Assembly: GCF_041381155.1 (NCBI RefSeq) | Contig: NC_091141.1 | Span: 25,750,828 to 25,814,827, forward strand | Direction of reading: 5' to 3' | Length of the DNA: 64,000 nucleotides | Origin: Argopecten irradians | Taxonomy: Eukaryota; Mollusca; Bivalvia; Pectinida; Pectinidae | Shown here: positions 56,756 to 64,000 of the stretch, one piece after another | Layout: each line of letters opens with the position of its first letter | Position numbering within the stretch: position 1 is the stretch's first letter | Position numbers and translations under genes: made by a program | Notes under the pieces: generated by a model | Told to the model about the DNA's origin: nothing | What the model saw: the letters and a program-made list of their open reading frames with translations, nothing else | Database searches by the model: none

Positions 56756-58250
56756 TTATTTGTCCCCTGCCGATGAAACCGAAGATTGAATTTAGGGTCG
56801 AAAGGTCAACTACAAAGATCTGTGTTACTAAAATTAGAGTGTTTCACAAATTTTAGTTCCCGAATGATAGCTTGAGAACACATCAACGGAATTTGTTCAC
56901 ACTTCACACAATGGTAACAGAGGAGATAACATAGCTTTGGATTGATTTTGGGGTCAAAGGGTAAACAACAAAGGCCACTGTGACTAAAATATAGTGTTTC
57001 ACATATATTAGTTTCCAGACAATAACTTCAAAAAAAATCAACCGATATTGATCAAGCTTCACTTAATGGTAGCATTTGAGAAAAAAGCCAGCTTGGGTTT
57101 GAATTTGGGGTCGAAATATCAACTACAAAGGTCACTGTTACTAAAATTAATTGCTTCACAAAATATTAGTTTCCAGATGATAACTTGAGAAAACATCAAC
57201 GGATTTTGATTTAACTTTACACATTGGTAGCATCTAAGAAATTAACGAAGGATTGAATTTGGGGTCAAAATATCAATTCTACAAAGGTCACTGTTACTAA
57301 AAATAGATTGTTTCAAATCTTTTAATTCCTGTATGATAGCTTAAAGATGCTCCACCACTGACAAATGGTATTTTTTCACTATTAAAAATAGGAACAGACG
57401 ATTTAGTATTTTTCTTCAGTTACAAAAGTTACTTAATTTACACCATTACCGCCATTGAAAAGTTTGAGCTTCTAATTTTACTTCAAATTGAAAATATAAA
57501 AAATAATTAATTGCATCCCGAAAAAAATCCGTAGCACTATATCCTATATGGAATGAAGTACTGATTGCTCATGCACCAAAAGCAAAATTAATTATTTTAT
57601 ATTGTTTTTTGTGTTAATTAGACATATATACACATGATTAAACATAAATTATCGTTCAATTGATGAATATCATTTATGCTCTGTCTGCGGTAGAGCATCT
57701 TTAAGAATACATCAACGAAATTTGCATCAAATTTTACACAATCGAAGCATATGAGAAAATACAGTAGGGGATTTAATTCGGGGTCAAAAGGTCAACAACA
57801 AAGGTCACTATTACTAAAAATAAATTGTTTAAAATTTTCCTGTTTCCAGACGATAACTTGATAAAAAAATCAATGGATTTTGATCAAGCTTCACACAATA
57901 GTAGCATTTGAGAAAATATAGCTTGGGATTTAATTTGGGGTCCAAAGGTCAACTACAAAGGTCACAGTGTATTATTTTCCGAATGATAACTTGAGAACTT
58001 ATCAACGGAATGTGTTCAAACTTCATACAATGGTAACACAGGAGATAACATAGCATGGGATTGAATTTAGGGTCGAAAGGTCAACTACGAAGGTCAATAT
58101 TACTAAACATAGTTTGTTTCACAAATCTTCGTTTCCATATAATTTGTTCAAACTTCATACAATGATAACTAAGCAAAAATAACTTGCCATATATAAGAAA
58201 ATGTAATTGACGGCAGGGGACGTGTGTTGCTTGCAACACTTACTGTAAGC
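56756..58250 (-). repeat. Element with GTCCCCTG ends, second copy, inverted
   Basis: It begins TGTCCCCTGCCG and ends CGGCAGGGGACG plus the outer GTTGCTTGCAACACTTAC segment, the inverse of 3,590-4,830. Tandem units of about 150 bp contain AAAGGTCACTGTTACTAAAA. A 356-bp TTAA MITE is nested in it. Confidence 0.65.
57345..57700. mobile_element. TTAA-flanked MITE, 356 bp, copy 2 (nested)
   Basis: Same ends and exact length as 27,249-27,604. It interrupts a unit of the host repeat: flanks rejoin as GATAGC-TTAA-GAATACATCAACG, like the uninterrupted units (GATAACTTGAGAAAACATC). This shows that TTAA is the duplicated target. Confidence 0.88.
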
Positions 58251-58314
58251 GTGTTATTATTAAATGTTTTTACAAACATCTCATACTCATTTAAACTCCT
58301 TATTTTTGTTTTAG

Positions 58315-58489
58315 ATTACCAATGGTGTTTGTACAAGTTTTATTCCCCATCAAAGTCCTGGTTTGACGCTAAAGCAATCTGCGAGACCGACAATATGACT
58401 CTAGCCCACATCACCAATCGCACGGATTATGACTACCTTTTCTACCTGTTGCAGAACAGCCTTGAAAACCTGTTCGTCAGTCCTCCTAG
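58315..58489 (+). CDS. Gene C exon 3: lectin domain, N-terminal half
   Basis: The exon reads YQWCLYKFYSPSKSWFDAKA, then ICETDNMTLAHI and ends FVSPP. The W-F-D-A-x-x-x-C pattern with NMTLAHI is the first helix-strand block of a C-type lectin domain. The AG|GTGGGG donor leaves phase 2. Confidence 0.78.
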
Positions 58490-59358
58490 GTGGGGTTTGT
58501 TTGATTAAAATAGAAATATATATTGAGCACACAGATGATGCAACTGTTTAACGCTAAATGTCTAAGGTATCTAACTTGTCTTGTAGAGAATATCTCACGG
58601 TGCATCATGATTTGTGTGTATCATTTTCAAATTGAATCATATATATATAATTCAAGGAAAAGAAAACCTTCAAATTTTCTTTTCACAAAACCACTCATCC
58701 CCTTCTGCTGTCTCTTAACATTTACATTGAAATAAAGAAAACATCAAATGCTTTAAATTACCCATTTGAATTTGTAGGTTTTTTTTTCAAAATTAACCAA
58801 TACTTGTGGAATAGAAACCTCCTGTTATTTGTGTTGTTATTTGTGTTTGAATATTGAATCATTTGAAGAACATATGGCTTTAACACAATATCTGTGTTTT
58901 GAAACTTCGACACGGGTTTCATGAAATCTTGCATTTGAAATCAACATTTAAGATACTTTTATCACGTAACTACAACAGCCTACATTTCAAAGATTATTAA
59001 CGTCAAAATCTGCGAAAGCTGCCATTATGTCACGATTTCCTCAAACCTGACGTCATGTCATTGTTAACTGACGTCAAGCCAGGACGTCACAATGGAATGC
59101 CAGCCATTATTAAACTAGTGACATATATGCAAAAATATGCAGAAATCACTGCATATTAGGCAGATTACTTGGTTAAACAATATACAAAATGTATATAAAA
59201 CCAATCCCTCACTCTCAGTTTATCACCTCTTAACATTGATTGGGTATTTGTTACAAGCTGCGTTATAGCTAACTCTTATACCATGATATAACATCAATTA
59301 AAAAGAAATATGTCATTTAGAATATCACTTAAAAATTCATTTGAATTTTATTTCTCAG

Positions 59359-59552
59359 CTCTGTGTGGGTGGGAGGATATCGTGTGAGCGGTGGGAAACC
59401 CAAGTGGCAGGACAACTGTATTGATGTTGACAGTGCACTTGTTGGAAGTAGTGATTCCCAGCAGGCTTGTTTTATGATGTCTAACAACAACATCTTAAAC
59501 TCTGCATCGTGTGCCTCACAGCTGCCGTTTCTCTGCTACACACATACATTAG
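59359..59552 (+). CDS. Gene C exon 4: lectin domain, C-terminal half
   Basis: The exon reads SVWVGGYRVSGGKPKWQDNC and ends CASQLPFLCYTHT. WVGG and the last two cysteines fit the lectin core. The donor GTTTGA is weak compared with others here. Confidence 0.75.
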
Positions 59553-59725
59553 GTTTGATTTGATTAGTTTGTTTTAGTTTTCCGTCATATTAACAGCAAA
59601 GATCTTTTAAGGACGTACTAGGCTTGATGGATCACAGATTGGCGTAATATGCTGTTCATTTCCTAACTCTTAACATTTCGTTGTGTATTTGTGTATTGAT
59701 GGTTGCTGTTTGTTTCTTTTCAAAG

Positions 59726-59938
59726 ATATCAGCAGGTGTTTTACTCAAGATTCCGCAATTGCCGATGCGTCAAGAGCTACATATCGGATTGCTAATATTG
59801 CTTCACCGAAAGATTGTTATCCGTACTGTGATTTAAATAACGGATGTGTTGGATTTAAATACAATTCTCTTTCATGTACTCCATATACTCATGTCGCAGG
59901 GGTAACCTTCAGCAAAGGAGAAGCTAAGTATGTGAGAG
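59726..59938 (+). CDS. Gene C exon 5: PAN/apple domain
   Basis: The 213-nt exon reads RCFTQDSAIADASRATYRIA, then PKDCYPYCDLNNGCVGFKY and SCTPYTHV. C-x3-C then GCVGF, with a later cysteine, is the PAN pattern. The AGAG|GTAGGT donor leaves phase 1. Confidence 0.75.
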
Positions 59939-60059
59939 GTAGGTACAACCCTATCATTTAGAAATGTAGTCGGTACGTGAGTGCATCGCTGTATATATGA
60001 CTGCATGCGGCCTGTTTAGGACACCAATGACAATCCTTTTGATACCAATTTGGTTTCTA

Positions 60060-60165
60060 CATTGGTTTTATGTCCTGTAGAGCCAGGGTCATTTAAGGAC
60101 CAAGTTTGATGGTGATGGGAAACTGGAGTACCCGGAGAAAAATCACCGACCAGCGTGCTTATGCA
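60060..60165. repeat. Dispersed SINE-like repeat, short diverged copy
   Basis: It shares CCAGGGTCATTTAAGGAC and a GGAGTACCCGGAGAAAAA block with the family at 26,630 and 39,065, and lies in an intron of gene C. Confidence 0.5.
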
Positions 60166-60614
60166 TTACACGGAAGTATTCCTAATATTTTACTGAATAT
60201 TTCCTTTTAATTGTGATATATGTTTTATGTCATCACACGTTGACATTAACACAGAAGACTCCTGTATCCCAGACAACCATTACACTTCTATTTTCAAGAT
60301 GTTATTATACAGTATTTGTGTCCTTAATCTTCACTTCCAAAACAAAACTGTAAAGTTTATCAATGAGATTTATAATGTCAGAACATCTGTATTCTTGACC
60401 AAAGATGAAGTTACAATACCAGAGTCCTCTGTGGAAATCTAGGCCGACGGGTTTTTTTTATGAATTCATATCACTGTTTGGCCGCGTGGCGCAGTGAAAG
60501 TCAAGAGTGTTTGATATCAGCTTTTGATTTGTGTCATATTGTATTTTGCTTTTACAAAACATCACTTAACTTGACTTAATTGATCTAAATATCGCTAACA
60601 ATTATCTCTTTAAG

Positions 60615-60952
60615 ATCTGCTAAGAACTGAGGTTCCATCTAACGCTGTAGCCAGCAGAAGCGATTTCAAGGACATCTGTACGTTTCCCATGGTCCCACCT
60701 GGCCAACAGAATCCGAATCCGAACGTTGCCCCGACAACGATAATCAGTACCTCATCAACGATAGCAAGTAGTGGTTCTTTATCGGTGGCCAGAATCAATC
60801 TTCGTCACTTGATCTTAGCTCCATAGATTCTAGTTTTACCGAATCTAGCAGTACGGGATCCGTAGCAGGTCAGGATACGTCGTCCCAGTCAACACCTCAA
60901 CTCTTCAATACCATCACTTCCGTTGATTTGGCAAACACGTCACTTCCGTCCG
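60615..60952 (+). pseudogene. Gene C exon 6: Ser/Thr/Pro-rich stalk with frameshift
   Basis: The first part reads TFPMVPPGQQNPNPNVAPTT and the last part SSSLDLSSIDSSFTESSSTG in a different frame. The first frame ends at TAG 60,824-60,826; the second opens after TAG at 60,769-60,771. Length 338 is one short of a multiple of three needed by the flanking phases. Confidence 0.68.
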
Positions 60953-61537
60953 GTAAGAGGAACTTTCGTGAGATTATTTTTATTAACAGTAAGCCCTCCG
61001 TCAGTTTGTTACTTTGCAGTTAATATAAAGACGAAATGTTCGTCTCTGGCAACAAATGACTATTATTTCCGTAACGCTCATTCGGTCAATTCCTTTGTCT
61101 ACCATCTTACTCTCACAAACATACTAAGCTCCAGAGTTTCAGCCGCGACCTTAAACTTCTAGGCCGGCCTATCTCAAACTTGATTAAGCATACCCGAGGT
61201 AGAACAATGCACTTTAAATTTCCCGTGTAATATATATGTCTACCTGAGGATTGCTGGTCGAAGCCAGCCGATATTACAAGGTTGTACGAGTCAGAAAAAT
61301 TGTTTAATGGGATTTGATGATTTGTTTTAGGAAATTAGGATAACAATTCATTGAGTTATTTCTCTAAATAAATTCTTAAAATAGAAGCTATAAAATATAA
61401 ACTTATAAATAAACGTACTTTCCATAATGCTAACACATAACACAGTTTAACATATTTATATGAATTAAGACCGCTTGAACATATAAATCACTTATTAAAT
61501 CTATCAAATTAAAACTAATATCTCTGTTTTCTTTCAG

Positions 61538-61893
61538 TTACAGAATCTCTTTCATGATCGGTATCCTGCTCTAAATGTGCCTGTTTAAAAAGCAGTTCGT
61601 TGAACCAAGCGGAGATGGAAGAGCGTATCAAAAAACTGAAAGAAGAGCTTGGTGTAAATCCAAAGGAATTGTCTTTGTTCAAGCGTAAGCTGATAAGTGC
61701 CCCTGACGACCGACAATCTGCAGCTAACATCGGCTACGGCGGGGTGCTGATTTTGTGTGTGATCCCTACCATTATCATACTACTGGATATTGGCAGGCTC
61801 ACGCGAGAGTTTAAACAATTCGTCTCACGCCTCCGAAATTCTCGGCGTGTCCTTTCCACCAAAGTCGGTTCAAACGTGCCTGGAAACTGCTGA
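61538..61893 (+). pseudogene. Gene C exon 7: C-terminal cysteine/helix module with in-frame stop
   Basis: After a CTTTCAG acceptor the frame reads TESLS, then TGA, then SVSCSKCACLKSSSLNQAEM and onward to a stop at 61,891. A charged helical segment (EERIKKLKEELG) precedes the helix VLILCVIPTIIILLDIG and a basic tail. A Cys-rich motif plus E-K-L-K-E-E-L and a membrane helix is a C-terminal module I recall from other bivalve lectin-like proteins. Confidence 0.68.
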
Positions 61894-61950
61894 AAAATCC
61901 ATTGCTGCATATCTGAATAATTCTTTGAAGCAATATATCTCAACACTTTA

Positions 61951-61956
61951 AATAAA
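61951..61956 (+). promoter_or_regulatory. Polyadenylation signal of gene C
   Basis: AATAAA lies 58 nt after the terminal stop codon of gene C, at a normal distance for a short 3' untranslated region. Confidence 0.55.
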
Positions 61957-62353
61957 AGTTCTACAATTTCGCTGAAAACTTCTGGAAAACTTTTATAATG
62001 TAGCAAATGTTGATGAAAACTTATGATAGGCATATACAATCCGTTGTAGTTGGATATGGTATTTGTTTTATTCGAGAAAATTTTCGTTTTGACCTGACGG
62101 GAGTGAAATGTACACAAGAATCATCGATGACAGTCTATGCTTAACATGGTCAATGATAATTAGACTATTATAGTCAAAAACGTTATCTATTCCTGTCTAT
62201 GTCCATTATTTTCAAAACAAAACAAAATCCAAGCATGAAATCAATCGGATTGTCGTTGAACATAACAAGAGAGGTTCGAGCAACACCATTCTCACTCCTC
62301 CACGGACTAGGAAGTCAGACTAAACAAATGTTACACCTTCAGTGTCCTGATTG

Positions 62354-62445
62354 TAGTCACTCAAAATATCAGGGTATATTTTCCACTATACACCGGTTAG
62401 CCTCATCCGGGTAACCGGTGTATCATCTTCATTAGGTTAAGTGAC
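62354..62445. repeat. Short foldback element
   Basis: Arms TAGTCACT / AAGTGACTA outside and ATACACCGGTTA / TAACCGGTGTAT inside form a stem around a short loop. Confidence 0.6.
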
Positions 62446-62527
62446 TAATTATTTCTATTCATCCAAACACTTTTGTGAAATGACAGAGAATGAAATGAGT
62501 TTTGTAACGCCTTTACATTATCATAAC

Positions 62528-62930
62528 AAGAGGCCCAAGGGCCTTAACGGTCATCTGACTATCTTGGCAATAGCTGTATAGGAAAATAATTAGATATGGT
62601 GTCATGGTAGCCATCTCCAATCTGGGATCAACCAGAGATATAACAACACTTTGACAAGATCATATCAGTCGCATTTCATGTTTCAAGTTTCAGTTAAATT
62701 GCACTGGTAGAACTTGAGAAGAAGTTCAAATGTGTTTTCAAGATGGCATCTGTGGCAGCCATCTTGGATCATCTGTGGCAGCCATCTTGGATTTTGGATC
62801 AACATAAAATATAACAACACTTGGTCGGGACCATGTCAGGATCATTTCATGCAGGTTTCAGCTTAATCACACTGCTAGAACTTGAGAAGAAGTTCAAATT
62901 CAAGATTTTGGAATATTTGACTCTCGTAAC
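62528..62930. repeat. Head of a dispersed repeat
   Basis: It starts AAGAGGCCCAAGGGCC, then has repeated GGCAGCCATCTTGGAT and ACTTGAGAAGAAGTTCAAAT blocks. Sequence with a related beginning is seen near 32,250 and 37,066. Confidence 0.6.
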
Positions 62931-64000
62931 CTTGAAAGTAGGTCAAGGTTATTCATTTCCACAACTTTGATAGCCCTTTATCTCAGCATGCTATTGACTA
63001 AATATGAATACCCTGGACCTTTTGGCTAATTAAAAGGTGTAGGTGTTTAGCTTAATTGACCACTGTGACCTTGAAAGAAGGTCAAGGTCATTCATTTTTA
63101 TAACTATGGTAACCCTTCATCCCAGCATGCCACCAGCAAAATATGAGTATCCTGGACTTTTGGGTTAGTTAACAAAAATCGTTCAAAGATTTTAGCCTAT
63201 TTGACCCCTGTGACCTTCAAAGTAGGTCAAGGTCATATATTTTCACAACTTTGGTAGCCCTTCATCCCAGCATGTTATAGGCCAAATATGAGTACCCTGG
63301 ATCTTTCGGTTAGTTAAAAGAAGTCGTTCAAAGATTTTAGCCTATTTGACCCCCGGTAACCTTGACAATATGTCAAGGTCATTAAGTTTCACAACTTTTG
63401 TAGCCCTTCATCCCAGCATGCTACAGTCCAAATATGAGTACCCTGGACCTTTTGGTTAGTTAAAAGAAGTCGTTCAAAGATTTTAGCCTATTTGACCCCC
63501 CGTGACCTTGACAATACGTCAAGGTCATTAATTTTCACAACTTTTGTAGCCCTTCATCCCAGCATGCTACTGGCTAAATATGAGTACCCTGGACCTTTTG
63601 GTTAGTTAGAAGAAGTCGTTCAAAGATTTGAGCCTATTTGACCCCTGTGACCTTGAAAGTAGGTCAAGGTCATTTATTTTCACAACTTTGGTAGCCCTTC
63701 ATCCCAGCATGCTACAGGCCAAATATGAGTACCCTGGACCTTTCGGTTAGTTAGAAGAAGTTGTTCAAAGATTTTAGCCTATTTGACCCCTGGTGACCTT
63801 GACAGTACGTCAAGGTCACTAATTTTCACAACTATTGTAGCCCTTCATCCCAGCATGCTACAGGCCAAATATGAGCACCCTTGACCTTTCGGTTAGTTAG
63901 AAGAAGTCGTTCAAAGGTTTTAGCCTATTTGACCCCTGTGACATTGAAAGCAGGTCAAGGTCATTTATTTTCACAACTTTGATAGCCCTTCATCCAAGTA
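62930..64000. repeat. Tandem array, about 145-bp unit, runs off the window
   Basis: About eight units each contain CTTCATCCCAGCATGCTAC, CAAATATGAGTACCCTGGAC and GAAGTCGTTCAAAGATTTTA. Each also holds a paired motif, TGACCTTGA then TCAAGGTCA about seven bases later. The last unit is cut by the right edge. Confidence 0.9.

Larger units (their letters stand above)
54064..61893 (+). pseudogene. Gene C: C-type lectin - PAN - stalk - transmembrane protein, probable pseudogene
   Basis: Seven exons in compatible phases (54064-54151, 55631-55690, 58315-58489, 59359-59552, 59726-59938, 60615-60952, 61538-61893) would encode about 474 residues. They give a signal peptide, a small two-cysteine segment, a lectin domain (about 50-172), a PAN/apple domain (173-243), a Ser/Thr-rich stalk (244-356) and a C-terminal module with one helix. 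The joined length is 1,424 nt, one base short of a whole frame. The stalk exon changes frame between 60,772 and 60,823, and the last exon has an in-frame TGA at 61,555. Both point to loss of function; a base error in the assembly could explain the first. An AATAAA lies 58 nt after the stop. The lectin domain lacks EPN/QPD and WND, so sugar binding is doubtful. Confidence 0.72.

Noticed and set aside
60478..60540. TGGCGCAGTGA, resembling an RNA polymerase III A box
   Set aside because: No matching B box at the right distance and no SINE tail; probably chance.

Overview
This window is eukaryotic, AT-rich, intron-rich and full of transposon remains. The gene content and the repeat types suggest a bivalve mollusc, possibly a scallop. 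The genes are secreted or membrane receptors of the EMI/EGF and C-type lectin kinds. The repeats include purine-rich dispersed repeats of a sort common in bivalve genomes, many foldback elements and several TTAA-flanked elements. The species call is an inference; no rRNA, tRNA or other taxonomic marker was seen. Gene models were built by hand from open frames, splice sites and intron phase.

From about 1 to 28,390, two related genes lie head to tail on the minus strand. Gene A (start codon at 14,855, running off the left edge) and gene B (28,390 to 17,985, complete, 703 codons plus stop) share one architecture. Each has an 83-nt signal-peptide exon, a short exon with the C-terminal part of an EMI-like module, a 159-nt first EGF exon, and further single-EGF exons, all joined in phase 1. 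Gene B adds a transmembrane exon and a long tail with proline-rich segments and three YxxI/L motifs. It resembles a compact Draper/MEGF10-type scavenger or phagocytic receptor. Introns of these genes hold a 5'-truncated LINE with a perfect 14-bp target duplication (8,622-12,408), a 56-bp satellite, a 46-bp array and a 42-bp minisatellite made from an exon's own splice-donor region.

From 28,391 to 38,123 a minus-strand C-type lectin gene has one signal-peptide exon and two tandem copies of a three-exon lectin cassette, carried on a segmental duplication (29,413-32,943 and 32,944-about 37,770). The upstream cassette has a one-base deletion; the downstream one is intact. Intron phases allow either a two-lectin protein or skipping of the damaged cassette.

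From 38,124 to 54,054 no gene is supported. The region holds transposon-derived elements, two promoter-like sites, and an old third fragment of the lectin intron.

From 54,064 to 61,893 on the plus strand lies a gene of the form signal peptide, C-type lectin, PAN/apple, Ser/Thr-rich stalk, transmembrane. One frameshift and one in-frame stop make it a probable pseudogene. Its signal exon lies directly behind a 1.13-kb foldback element. The last 1.5 kb is a dispersed repeat ending in a roughly 145-bp tandem array that repeats paired TGACCTTGA / TCAAGGTCA motifs.
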